Source: Marchantia polymorpha subsp. ruderalis (lineage: Eukaryota > Streptophyta > Marchantiopsida > Marchantiales > Marchantiaceae). Taken from it: a DNA stretch of 64,000 bases. The stretch is from contig AP031358.1 in assembly GCA_037833965.1 (NCBI GenBank), forward strand, positions 10,982,001 to 11,046,000. Direction: 5' to 3'. Position numbers and translations under genes: made by a program. The notes under the pieces were generated by a model, which was not told the origin of the DNA, did not search any database, and saw nothing but the letters and a program-made list of their open reading frames with translations. Positions 47,993 through 60,029 of this stretch are shown here, piece after piece; position 1 is the first letter of the stretch, and each line of letters opens with the position of its first letter.

Positions 47993-48039
47993 CTCTGTCT
48001 GCCTGCCTGCCTGTCTGTCTGTCTGTCTGTCTGTCTGTC
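47993..48039. repeat. (GTCT/GCCT)n microsatellite
   Basis: About eleven tetramer units: GCCT units followed by a purer GTCT run. It lies about 270 bp past the stop codon of the F-box gene on the - strand, so it is probably transcribed as CAGA/GACA repeats in the 3' UTR. Confidence 0.9.
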
Positions 48040-48129
48040 AATCTCTCTGTTTGTTCCTGTCTTTACATTGTGAAGTTTGCAAGAATCATTGAATGGAGAA
48101 AATTTTGGACACGATGATGATGGCGATGT

Positions 48130-48215
48130 TCGAACAGAACTGAACCGAAACGAAACGCAACGAATCGAACCCAACCCAACCCAATCGAAACCAACTGAAC
48201 CGAAACGAACCGCAC
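48130..48215. repeat. Degenerate pentamer tract (GAACC/GAAAC/CAACC)
   Basis: About fifteen 5-bp units of the type GAACC, GAAAC, CGAAC and CCAAC run without a break in the 3' flank of the second F-box gene. Confidence 0.75.
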
Positions 48216-48308
48216 ACCGCGACCGTCTCGTCCCAGGATCCATCAAAGAATGGCCGACTGGCCTCAAACCCCGAACGCACGTAACCGAATTCTGTACACT
48301 CTCAGCGG

Positions 48309-49634
48309 CTAAACGCAAGCGTCGAGCCTCGGGTGGAAAGGGAAGGCTGCAAAGCGCTGCGCAAAGCCTTGGACGAAAGGGCAGCTCGGAAGCCACCTCC
48401 AAGTTCTTCCCGACACAGAGTAGGCCAGAATCTCCCTTCTGGCGATGACGAAGCAGAGCAGATCGTCGTGGCCGAAGTAGCTAAACAAGCGGCTGTTGGA
48501 CATGGCGATCACCTCGCCGAGCAAATTGTCGGGCATGGTGTCCAGCTTCACCCACTCGTCGGACTCCTCCGCTCCGACGACGCCACGCTGATCCTTCTCC
48601 CATATCGAGACCGTCCTCATCACGAACCTCTCGCTCACCACTTCCACCATCAACAACCGGCCCCTGCATTCGCAAATCTGAGGCATTATGAGATTCGAGC
48701 ACTGCGTCACCGGAGGCCCTCTCATCTCGCTCCATGTCTCCTTCGCCACATCGTAAATCATGATCACCGAGAATCCGGCGCTGTACAGAAATCCATTGCA
48801 GTACACGGCATTGGTCTGGAAGTGGTGCCTCAGAGGCCTGCTTCTCAGCTGACTCCAGCTCTTTGTGTTGGAATCGTACACCTCGGTCTTCAAATCTGTG
48901 GCTTGCACTCCGCTCCCGTGGCTTCCTGCTACGACGACACGATAGGAATCCTGCTCCCCGGGGTTCTTATCGGCCACCATCCCCACAATCGGGTACTTAC
49001 ATTTCCAGGGCTTGGGAGTCAAGTGCACGTAGGTCTTGGTGAAGGGATTGCAGACCATGAGAGAATCGTCCCTCCTGCGCACGCACAGCAAGCCTCCGGC
49101 GGTGGCCACCACTCGCACTCTCGGGGACGGGAGGAAGTGGAGAGGAATATTGATCCATCTGTCCATGCTCGGATTGAAAGCCACACACTCTCGGGCAGAG
49201 CCTCGGAAGATCAACCACGGGCTCTCGGAGTGGTGGAATCGGCGGCCCTGGTGCCAGGACGAGAGGAAGATCGGCGAGTAGAGCATGGATTGCCATTTTC
49301 GACAGACGGCCCGGAAGCGCAGCAGCGCGTGCAGGGGGAGGTGCGGGAGGATGGCTTCGATCAGAGTCTCGGGCAGATGGCACCAGATTTCCGTGACCAG
49401 GGGCTCCTGGCCTTCGCCAGTGCTCTCGAGAAGATCGAGCACCGACGGCTGCGGGCAGGCGAGCAGATTCTTGTGCGTCAATGAGAACGGATTGCGTCTC
49501 CTGTCCCGCGAATAATCCGAGAAATCGCTGTCCGTCGACGCCCTGTGATTGTACTTGTGAAAACTGCGCCGGTGCGCGATGTCGCCCAACTGCCTCACCT
49601 GCAGCTGCGCCAGCCTCTCCCACACGTTGTCCAT
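48309..49634 (-). CDS. F-box/kelch-type protein, At5g15710-like
   Basis: A 441-residue intronless F-box protein, predicted SCF ubiquitin-ligase adaptor. The F-box is at about 83-125 (LPETLIEAILPHLP, RFRAVCRKWQSMLYSP). The C-terminal propeller-like region has PWLIFRG, GLLCVRR, VCNPFTK, EVYDSNTKSWSQL, YCNGFLYSAGF and WEKD motifs in the same order as the gene at 12.9 kb. I start at the ATG at 49634 (MDNVWERLAQ); the frame continues upstream only to a TTG. The N-terminal 80 residues are charged and Ser/Arg-rich and include QVRQLGDIA. The closest named relatives by architecture are plant F-box/kelch proteins such as At5g15710 and LCR; the substrate is unknown. An internal basis for choosing between these is not visible. 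Confidence 0.9.
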   Translation of the reverse strand: MDNVWERLAQLQVRQLGDIAHRRSFHKYNHRASTDSDFSDYSRDRRRNPFSLTHKNLLACPQPSVLDLLESTGEGQEPLVTEIWCHLPETLIEAILPHLPLHALLRFRAVCRKWQSMLYSPIFLSSWHQGRRFHHSESPWLIFRGSARECVAFNPSMDRWINIPLHFLPSPRVRVVATAGGLLCVRRRDDSLMVCNPFTKTYVHLTPKPWKCKYPIVGMVADKNPGEQDSYRVVVAGSHGSGVQATDLKTEVYDSNTKSWSQLRSRPLRHHFQTNAVYCNGFLYSAGFSVIMIYDVAKETWSEMRGPPVTQCSNLIMPQICECRGRLLMVEVVSERFVMRTVSIWEKDQRGVVGAEESDEWVKLDTMPDNLLGEVIAMSNSRLFSYFGHDDLLCFVIARREILAYSVSGRTWRWLPSCPFVQGFAQRFAAFPFHPRLDACV

Positions 49635-52200
49635 GGTGGCCTCCCGCGTGCTCCAATTCCTCCTCCTCCAAACAGAATTACTCTCCCCAGCATCGAAGAC
49701 AATCACCAATGCCCCGATCGAGCACGCTCCTCGCCACCTGATGACAATCGGCCCGAGAATCCCATCCTCATGAGAAGAGAGCCTGTGACGGCACCATCAG
49801 CAGCAGCAGAACAACAACATCAACCAGAGGAATGATGAGCCCCGCGGATCCCTGGGCTGAAGCACGGCAAGCATGGCTGGGGAGCATGAACCGAGATCCG
49901 GGAGCCCACTAAATTTGGCCCGGAGCACCGCGAGGAGCACAAGCGGCGGCAGCAGAGGCTCGTATTCAAGCGAGGGGCCGCGGCCGCTGCCTCGAACGAT
50001 GGTTGACGATTCATCAACTTCATCCGTTGACACGGAGCGAGGAGGTGCTGCTGGAGCTGCTGCTGATGCTAGAGCAACCTCTGGACCTACACTCGCCGCT
50101 CGTCCTCACCGCGACTGGTTGCTCTCTTCTCTGGCCCCCTGAACTAGCCCCATAGCCCCATAGATGCATGCGCTCGCTCGCTCGCTTCGTGGACGAGCGA
50201 GTGACCTCGCGGCTGTGCGCTGGAAACTGGCTCACTGTTCCCAGTAGCTGGGCACTGCACTGCTACTGTGCGCACGTTTGTTCACTGAAAGGCGCAGTGA
50301 AAGAATTTGAGAGGTAAATCTGGTGATCACGGGCGAGCGAGGGACGGAGGGGTGGTCGAAGGGAGACAGTGGAGCTGAGCTGAAATGAGATGAAAGACGA
50401 GGTAATTGACGGGAGGAATTTATCGACGGGACAAGAGGGAGGAAAGAGAGATCGGAAGCAAAGTGGAGAGAGAAGGATGAGATCCGAGCAGAAGAAGAAG
50501 GTGCAAACGGACGAACGTGAGCCCTGGGAGGAAGAGAGATGAATTTCAATCTCGAGGAGGATGGGAGAAGAACACGACGGGGTCAAACTCGCGCAAGCTG
50601 CCAAAGAGTTTTTAATTTTTATTTCGCTCTCGCACAAGCTATGATCCCCCACCACGTCCGCCTGTCTGATGATGTCTACTGACAATGCTCTCTCCCTACC
50701 TCTAACTGTCTCTGAGTCTCGACTGCCGCTTCTCGTTCTGTCATCGTTCCACGTTCGTGGTGCTTCGAGACTCCGTCCGATTGCCGAGTCTCGCCGCCCC
50801 TCCACTCTTCTCTCTCGTCTTGCATCTCCCGCCAATCCCGTCAGCCTCAGACTAGTATTATAGTATTATTCCTTTAAGAAGAGGTCGGATACAATCTAGT
50901 ATGTACTGGTGGCCCGCCCCCGCGAGCGCCCCCCACCACTTCCGGAAGCGGAGGAGAGTTTCTCACGCAATCAGTAATCATTCATTCAATCTGCACCGAA
51001 TCCACTCACCTCTATCACGCCAAGGATAGGGCGAGGCCCGTCCCATTCAAATCGCATGCAGTGCCCAAGACAGCAACTCTCCTCGACCTCTCTCTCTCTC
51101 TCTCCTGTGCTCCCATTCGCAAAGCACTTTCTTCCCCGGGGGGTGTTGGCTCCGGTAGGCAGTTGTGCCTGTCTGTGCCTGCCTGCCTGCCTTCCTAGAA
51201 CGCAACGGACATGTAACGGTACGCTAACATGCACAATGGACCGAAGGAGGAACAGGAGGGGCAGCGGCCACTCTACCCCTGCGACCTGTGACTGTTTCGA
51301 TGACTTACACACGTACTCAGCAAATAAATAAAATCCCTCCTCCTCCTCGTCCTGCGACTGCTTGTCTGCCTTCCTTCCTTCCTTCGTCCATCCCTCCCTC
51401 GCTCCCTCCTCCCTCCAACTATCAACTATCAACTTTTCCATTATCAATCAAGTGAGCAATCGACACAACGCAACCACTCAATGCGCTGCTGCGCTTTATT
51501 GGTTGCAGTAGCAGCAGCAGCAGCAGTGCTAGCTCCGTCTCCCATCACACTCTACTACACTCCTCTGACTACGCTGGGAAGCTCGAGAGTCGGCCGCTAT
51601 TGCACCGCGGTGTCCTGCGATTCCGGCGCTCGATCTCTCTCGCTGTTCGTACCTTTGCTGCACCGATCTGCACTACTCTTTACTCGCCTGCAGGAATGCC
51701 TGCCTGCCTCCAGACCGCATTGAGAAGTGATCCATGATCAGTCCACTGCCAATTCCACCCCAGCTCAGCAGCCTCGCTGCCTCCCCTTCAACCTCAGTTC
51801 TCTTACGGTGGTTCCCCACCCACCCGTGTGCGCACTGCTGCTACCATCTCATCGTCCCCGTCCCCGTCCCCCGGGCCTTGGGATGGGATGGAATGGTCGT
51901 CCGGAGAACCGGCGCCTAGGCGTCCAGTTTACCGGGAGGAAGATCGGAACTTCCCAGATTACCGTATTTGTACAGAAATATCGTGGAGACGTATAATATC
52001 GACCCGATTCGTGGAAAGCAAACGGGGAACGGACGGCGATTGACAAGTTCCCCGGGAACATTACCGGCCCGTCGTTGTTTGCGAGTGCCTCCTCGAAGCT
52101 CACGCTACTGCGCTCTCGGGACGTCACTTATTCAAAGGCCGTACTCCGTCCCTTTCGTCTGGGACGTAAGCCGATCTGACGTCCGGGGAATTCGTTAAGC
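49635..52200. other. Presumed leader/promoter region of second F-box gene
   Basis: GC-rich with strong strand bias (GA/CT tracts, including (CT)n at 51087-51105 and GCA repeats near 51510). The CT-rich sense of the - strand at 50.3-50.6 kb suits a long 5' leader. A frame at 51481-51723 (+) starts with a hydrophobic, alanine-rich stretch encoded by GCA repeats; I do not trust it as a gene. Confidence 0.4.
51087..51105. repeat. (CT)n microsatellite
   Basis: Nine to ten CT units, in the upstream region of the F-box gene. Confidence 0.85.
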
Positions 52201-55200
52201 AGTCCTTCACGTCGGAGCGTAACATGGGCTTTCCCGCTGTATTTCTATGTTAACTATTGTCAAAGGGTCTTAATAACGAGGAAAGTCCCCGACAAGATTC
52301 CAATGATTTTCCAGACGTAGTGATACTTCGTACCACACTTCATTCCATCCCAGAAAACTAGGAAACCTGTGCTTAGAGCTTAACATTGACTTTACTACTA
52401 GTCCTTGTATTGCAATTGTTAAGGAAAATGATCGCTAATTTCTGAGTCAATTCTTATTACAATTAGTTTGTGCTGTTCTTTCTCAACACCGTCTTCAACG
52501 AACTCATGTCGATATAGTTATTAACCGATACATTTAAGATATTGGTAGGTATGTAGAGATCGATATGAGTGAAACCTTATCAAGAATGAGACTGGGTTCA
52601 AGACGCATGGAAAAACCAGTAGACTCAAATACAAGCAGTTAAAGAAAGATCTAACCTGAGGGACAAAAGGGAAAGAGATTTAATTTCTCGTGAGAAACTA
52701 CTATGTTGCCTCATACCTGCAAATATTCGTTTCAAATTATAAGGATTTTTTTGCATCTCCATCATTAATCAAAAATTTATTTCTTTCAATATTTAGAGAC
52801 TAATCACATTGTAAATGCAGTACATATATGCTGTGTACTGCTCTATACGCAGTACGGAAAAGACTGCTGTGCACCACATGAAACTCTTCATTACCAGCGG
52901 AGAAGCTTAATTACCATCACCTTTCGAATATGGACCTCCGGGTCTTCAGGTAGAAGTTGGCGCAAGAGTCCGTACCTTGATATGTGCTGACTTGACTCTA
53001 GATCTTGTATTTCGCTCTTCTCCCTATATGCCTAAACAAACAACAACAATGAACCCTGACATGAATATTTGACGACTCTGGTTCATATTTATTGATACTG
53101 ACGAGGTCTACCAGTTTACGCTTTTCACTTGTACAAAAGACTAAAACTCAATCTCCTCGGATCTTAGTCTATATTTTATAAGTATTCCGAAAAGTCCGTA
53201 TCAAATCAAAAGACGTGACCCATCTCAGATTTGCAGGGTATTTTGCGTTTGTATAGTTCTGTCAGGTACGGATTGGGCCGATTCTGAAGGATAGAGAAGG
53301 TCTGTGCACTTTGACTCGTGAACGAGTTGATCCCATTTGCAGAGGGTTTGTTCATCGATATATCTTTGTTGAAAACATGGATGCAGGGGTACTTCTCATG
53401 GATCTGATATGCGCGTTTCAATTTTCAAAGGCCAATTGCTTTCGGATTATAGATCTCATCTTTGGCCCTTTCCATGGCCCACGTCTTCTTGAACAGATCA
53501 TGTTACGAGTACCGCAAAGTGTTTTAGTTAGGAGCGAGAGCACCCTAAGAAATCAGCATTTTGTATCAATGGTAAGTAAATATGAAAATGTCCTCTTTGA
53601 TTCTGCACTTTTCTAGTTTTCTCTGTATGATTCTGTTTAGATTATTTTCTCGATTCTTTCCCACGTGATGTACTCTATATCGAAGACTTTTAAACTATGG
53701 CGAGTTCGTGCTAGGCTTGAAAGCGATTGGCGCGGTACATGAGACTAAGAGAAGCTGAGTAGAAAGATTGGGAAGTAGTTAATTCTGTTGGAATCCAGGT
53801 GAAATGTATATGTTCTGTCTAATCTTATCTCAGTATAAACATGTTGCACGCACAAGCTGCAAAAGCTTGTCAACTTGTGGAGATTGAGGGGAACGGATCA
53901 TAACTTCAGGTGATAGCGGAATGTGTCTTCCATATTCCCACTACTTTGTGAAATATCTTCAGGGCAAGATTTCCCGTTTACCTATAAACGTCGAGTGTTC
54001 AACAAGCATATGTGGCATGAACAGGAATCTCACTACTGCACAGCACTTTACGTGCACTCTTTTATTCTTTACTTGGTGCCCCCCTCTTTTCTTTATGTGC
54101 AAGCCGAAGTTTTATCATTTACTGTATCTTTGCCACGAGTTACTTACGTTGGCTCCCAAAACAACGAGAATTGCTCGTATTTATCTGCCCACAAGATATT
54201 GGAGACCACTTTAAATGTACCGGGACTATAGTAGCCGGCAGTTAATCTCGTACAATACTAGAGCAATACCATGTTTTTCGCAGTTGTCATGGAATCAGGT
54301 TTACAGTGGTCGGTCTTTCTCCTATCCAAGTCTCGTCGTGGGTTCTGTCCACAACATTTCTGACGTGTACAATCAATCTATCGTACCAAGGTCGGTCCAG
54401 AGATCGGTAGGAACTTGAGACTACATCAGCTGTGCTCACGTCCGGCAGGAAACGACTTGGAAACTGGCTGTTGGAAAGTTACGCGACTTGTATACATGCA
54501 CGTGCCTTTCCACGTAACACTGTGACTGAATTCGCAATTTCTTTTCATCCTCGCCATGCATCTCGGACCTTTGGTTTGTAACTATGTTTCCTGGATAAAG
54601 ATGGACCGCATACCAGATATATGTTTCGAATTTAAGTTGCATCTCTGTCTATGAAGGATTTTTTCGACAATATTGCTATGGGTGTGTCGGTACGTGCAAC
54701 ACTTTTTATTTAACCTCTTCAAGGTTTCTACACTGAAGGTTTCCAAGGAAAAGTAAGTTTGAAAAGTAATAACTTTTAATTGTTGTCTCTTCGTATATTT
54801 AAAAATTCTCTTTCTGTGCAACACTTCTCGAAGACAACCGATGACTATAAAGAGGAAGGCATAATTGCATCCACATGGTCCATAATGTTGTATAGAAAAA
54901 AAATGATAATTTTTACTGAGACAAGAATTAATCTAAAAAGCATATTCTACAACTACCTTTTAAATGTTATTTTTCTATTATTTATATACTTCTTTCGTCT
55001 TTGATGGTCAATGAAAGTTACACGATGGAAGTGTTGGGTTTATTTTAGCATATGAATTCAACTTGCAGGGACAAGCATCTTATAATTCCTAAATGCCAAA
55101 TTCGTGTTCGCATCTCATGTTTGATTGATTTGTGTAGATCCTTTGATATGCGGTGGTTTTGAGTCATTTGCCACTCACGAGCTGTGAGCTGGAAAGGAAC

Positions 55201-55978
55201 AAATACTCTGATAAGGAAAAGAGGACTGTGTATGTCGGGTAACTTGCACTATGGTTCTGAAATGAAATCAAGAGTAGATCTGTAAGTTGTGGAGAACACT
55301 TATTCAATTATTTTGGATTGTGTCTGTTTCCAGGATGATTGAATCTCGAAAATAGCAGATTTCAAAGGATCAAAGCAAACAATAAGCTTCCTACGCCCTG
55401 GATGTCGAATATGATATGCTGCAATATTAAAATGTTTTCTGAATCATTACGGTATGTATTTACAGAACTTTAGATTCACGTACTGCTGTGTTCTCCTGTA
55501 CATCTGAATAGCTTGAGCATAACTCTGAATACAGGTTCAAAATACTGTATTCTCCTCCCGGGGGATAGTTGGTAGATTATGAACCACACGTGGACCGTAA
55601 ATCAACAATGATACACATAAGATAGACATAGGTCAAAAGTATCAACAACATATAGTTCCAGTGTACTCAGAGGAAGGTCGGATCGAGGACAAGCTACATG
55701 AAGATACTCTCTCCGGGAAGAAGACAGACACTACCGCTAATAGGCACCAAGTCAGGGAGTGAAGAGTGCACCTTTTCGTAAAGTGTCCGATCAACAATGC
55801 ATGTGGTCAGAGTTATGGTATCCAGATAGAAAAGGTGGATACTGTATGCAGTAAAAGTAGCTCACTACTTACATAGCCGCATCTCTAGCTAAGTCGAGCG
55901 CGTGTACAAAAGTAGATCCGAAATTTCACTTAAGTGCACTCTACTCTTGCATAGTCTATTTTATTCGAACTATAGATG
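52201..55978. other. Intergenic, no gene recognised
   Basis: Mixed to AT-rich sequence with short frames (for example 53311-53616 +, no early ATG) and no motifs. Composition declines steadily toward the AT-rich right end. Confidence 0.4.
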
Positions 55979-56041
55979 TCACTGTATATATTGTGACTTG
56001 TATTATACATGTATATGTATAATATACATATGTTGCAGTGA
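55979..56041. repeat. Hairpin with TTATACAT palindrome core
   Basis: The core TTATACATGTATATGTATAA has perfect arms TTATACAT/ATGTATAA. The outer ends TCACTG (55979-55984) and CAGTGA (56036-56041) also pair, with a loosely paired TA/TG-rich middle. A foldback element or chance TA-rich structure are both possible. Confidence 0.6.
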
Positions 56042-58769
56042 TGATGAATAAAGTCAGAATTTGAAATTGCGCCTAGTTATATATATTGCTTATTTTATCT
56101 TGAGATCTTAATGTCTAATTTAGATATCAAGGGAATTATTCTTCAAAAATACTACAATTACTCTTCATATTCGGCACAATTATATTCTTACAACGTGTGA
56201 GAACCAAAGTTCATCCTTTCAATTTACTCTCCGCTCTCACCTCACTCCCGCAGCCGGCCCCATGATTCAAACCAATTGATGTAGCCCCATTACCACTTTC
56301 ATTCACGTCAAATTTGGTCGGGTCACCCCAATTTTACTTATTGTACTTTGTGTCAAATTTGATGTAACTTAAACCAATTAAAACTGTTGCAGGTTCTATG
56401 TTCGTAATGCTCACCATCTTCAAATCATCCACTCTTACACATCTGTTATTCATAGTTTCAAGCAACTGACCAAAGCTCCTGAAGCTCAAATGGAGGAAAT
56501 TTTTGTATCTCATAGCAGAATGTTTAATAATATTTGAGATCAAGTTGAATTCATACAGCATAGTTGAGAAAAATAGTGTTGTGTAGTGTAAATGAAAGAA
56601 AATGTCTCAGTGTCTGCAAGATGACTTGCAATCAATTTCGCCTAAGCCGACAAGAATTCAAAATTTATATTCCAGATGGTTTTCATTGTGAACTTTTTAA
56701 CACCAAGTCTGCAAAGCACCTACCAGAATGTATTACGTTACAGATTTTTGGACGGGTTGATCTTTGTTAACTGCCAACAATATCTGAGTGTTACTTCTCA
56801 TATTTGGGCTCCATGCAGCAATGGCACAATGTGCAACCACATAGGGAATAGTATTCCAATTAAAGCTTCATGCTGATCACTGTTTGGTTTTATAACTACA
56901 TGAAAGAACAGTCCACTGTTTCCTGCATATTAAAAATTACATTTTATGTAGGTAATATTGGGAATAAGTCGAGTTTACCAGTGCAACACTGTGGGGTGCA
57001 GAGATCTAAGGTTCATTATTAAGGTTTCAGATTAGGTTTTTTATTAGGTTCAGATATTAAGGTCACCGCGGCCCACGTTCTACTTTCTGAAAAACGTGAT
57101 CTGAGAGCTTTTTAGGAAAAAAGTGTCTAATGTTCTAATAGATAGCAAAACAGAAAATGCACAACGATTTTGTCATTCTTTGTTGTAAAAGTACCAAGTA
57201 AAAATTGAAGAACCCACAAATCACTAAATGGTTGCAACCATTGGACGTAAGAGACCGTTCTGAACGATGAAATTATATCTTTCAAGGTGGTAACATGGGA
57301 GACTACAAGAAGTACCAGAATTTGAAGAGTTTTCTACTTTTGACCCATCAGATCTAACAGTACAATGTGCACATGGATAATCAATCCCTTGTTATGGTCT
57401 CACCTTCTAGAAAGGCCTCTCAGCATCTTTTCAACCGAGGACTTTACTTTTGATCTAGCGTGGAATTTATTGTACTCGTTTTGCCGTTATTACATCATCT
57501 CGTGTATCGATCCAACTCGATGACTTGTCATTTGTTCATCACGGGTACTTGTGGTGGCAGACTCGTTAGTGTAAACACTGTCACTAACTCATTAAAACAA
57601 AAACTTCTAAATAAAATTTAGTAATGTACGACAGTAATAAATAAAAATCTCATCAACTCTCGCAAGTATGAAACTAAGTCGTAAAATGGAGCTAATTTCA
57701 TTCAAGAATATATGTAATGCTACACTAAAAGCTTAATTGCATTGAGTTAATGTTTTACTTAGACTTAATCAACTGTTCAACATTACTCTAAATAAATTAT
57801 ACTAAGCTATAAGTGAAATGATGCTCATAGCTTATAATAGGGTTTAATGTTATTGCATTTTTTCATAATGTTTTTAATGTTATTAATATATATTTGTGAT
57901 TATAAATTTTTAAGAAGAAAGTAAAAAAATATACGTAAACCTATTAAAATATTGGTTCTAATTTTATCCATTTGTTGACAATCCATGAGTACACATATCA
58001 TTTCATTTTAAAACAATGTCACTTATTACTATTATAGAGTCCGTTAGTACAAGCCATAATAGTTACATAGTACTTTAATTCAAATTTACTTCAAAACACC
58101 ATACAGTCATTGTAAACATTCTTAAACTCATCATAGATCATCTTAATTGACTACAAGTAAAATATAGTATCTTAGCAAATAGTATAGTCACACTTGGATG
58201 AACTTAGAGATGGATGGATTCAATCAAGATAATCAACTTGGTGCAAGTTGAAAAGTCATGATTTCTCTTGCAACTTACATTATGAACTCTAGATTATCAC
58301 CAGATGTATTTTTACTATCTTTTAGAAGCTTATGATAGACTAGAAGTCTATACTTTGGGTTGATGATGAAAGCCATAAGGCACATTTTTAGAATTGCTAG
58401 CTTTCCAGCTCTTACAAAAATTGAAACAACTTAAATGTCATTCAAAAACTTGAAGCTCTTTTTTGAAAGTCAATAGCTTTTTTGAATCAAGACTGCAATC
58501 TTTTAAAAAATTTTGCTCTAAAAACAACATTTGAGAGTTAAATAATGACTTGTTATAATTTCACAATAAAATTAAAATAAAAAGCATGTTATATTTTGTA
58601 AAAATTTCATTCAAAGTAATAGTTTTAAGTAAATAAAGACAATGGCAACATGCAATCATTATACTTGAATTTTTGGAAATACTAAATTGTAAAATTAATT
58701 TTTGTTGTATCTCTAAACGTAAAATCGATAAATCTAGTGAAACATTCAAGCCAATGCAATCAACACAAT
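56042..58769. other. AT-rich intergenic, no gene recognised
   Basis: No motif-bearing frame. The region becomes very AT-rich after about 57.6 kb. Confidence 0.45.
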
Positions 58770-59010
58770 AGACATGTCCTTAACGTTAAACTGGAGAATC
58801 ATCAGTGACAAAGCATTCAGGCTAACAACCAACATGAGAGAGACAAGTGGATGATATGGTTCATACTCAAGGGCTACGTCCACGAAGTAAAAACATCGTG
58901 AGATTGTACTGAATGTTCTTTCTGGTCATACATAGTGGATATATATAGCCAACATCGGCGACCAACCTAGCTATAAAGAGCTAAAACTAAGGTTACTTCT
59001 TAACCAGAGT
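58770..59010 (-). mobile_element. Probable solo-LTR relic
   Basis: The end of this block reads AGCTATAAAGAGCTA, then AAGGTTACTTCTTAACC and AGAGTTAACCTCAC. It matches in order the LTR end at 21290-21347 (AGCTATAAATAGCTAGG, GAGGTTACTCCTTAACT, GGAGTTAACCTCAACA). The upstream 150 bp has a comparable layout (GGTTCAT, GTCCACGAAG, GATTGTAC) but is diverged. No internal region or partner LTR is visible nearby. The left boundary is approximate. Confidence 0.45.
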
Positions 59011-60029
59011 TAACCTCACTAATAACAAATGAGTGTAAATTTTTATTCATTCAAATAAAAAAAAATTAGTCAAATTTGAAATTAGTCAAATGGAAACAAA
59101 GTCAAGATATCATGCGATATAATTTGATATTTGAATGTTATTAAACACCAAAATATTTTTTTGTCTACTACATCAAGAGCTATGCTACTTTTCACTCCAA
59201 TTTAATAATTACCCATCTAATGTAGTTTTGATATATATAAGTGCATATGAATTCATAATATGTTCATCATTTTATATTTTATACAAAGTCAAGGATATCA
59301 AGACATACTCGCATCAATATAGACATGTCACAAGTTCAGGTAGGATATTTTCAATGATAGTGTGAGACTATATAAAACTGTCAACCGCGATGTATATGGA
59401 AATAATATATATAAAAATAAAACTTTGCTAGTGTCAAAAAATTTCCATGTAATTTTTATTTACCTCAAGTATGGATATATATACTACGTTGTTTATGTAT
59501 AAATATTATAACATCAAAAATAATATTCTTGTATCAAAATGACTATAGCATAGTAGAGAGTAATTAACATCCATCACTTTACTATAAAAAAAAATTGCCA
59601 CCAAGTTTCACCCTATACTAACTTTCTACTAATCAAACTTTATATTATATGTGTCATATATAACAATGACGTGGCGATTAGAGAATACATCGTTGAAGTC
59701 TGATCCCCTTTGATAGAAGGTAAAAGTTCTAATTGCACCAGTAAAAGTGTTTACTCTGAGGTACAGTTTACTGTACTATATGTCAATTTGACACTAGCGC
59801 AAGCCTCCTAAGATTTGGCAGATGCCACATTTAACCAATATAGTTTAGATTCATCGTCTACGAATTGCAAATTTTGGCACACTATTAAAAAGTAATATAA
59901 GCCATACTTTTATTCCATTTTGTGACAAACAATAAAGTATATTTGGCATCCGCTCAGTAGAACCGATCATGAATTTTCATTTCCATCACTATACATTGCT
60001 ATTTTATTTAATATAAGTATTATAGTGTT
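59011..60029. other. AT-rich intergenic
   Basis: No gene or element signature other than TA-rich tracts. Confidence 0.5.

Larger units (their letters stand above)
44219..48308. other. NAXD 3' flank and F-box 3' flank
   Basis: The first few hundred bases are probably the NAXD 3' untranslated region. From 45.4 to 48.3 kb the sequence is rich in simple repeats, and its many overlapping frames on both strands are low-complexity artefacts. No gene is supported. The last part probably holds the 3' untranslated region of the F-box gene on the - strand. Confidence 0.4.

Noticed and set aside
48333-49484. 383-codon + strand frame overlapping the second F-box gene
   Set aside because: Exact antisense shadow of a gene with clear F-box and kelch-like motifs; its His/Gly-rich composition is typical of a reverse-frame artefact.
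48997-49671. 224-codon - strand frame within the second F-box gene
   Set aside because: Out-of-frame overlap with the real coding sequence; no motif.
51481-51723. 80-codon frame with signal-peptide-like start
   Set aside because: The hydrophobic stretch is encoded by GCA microsatellite units; no other support.
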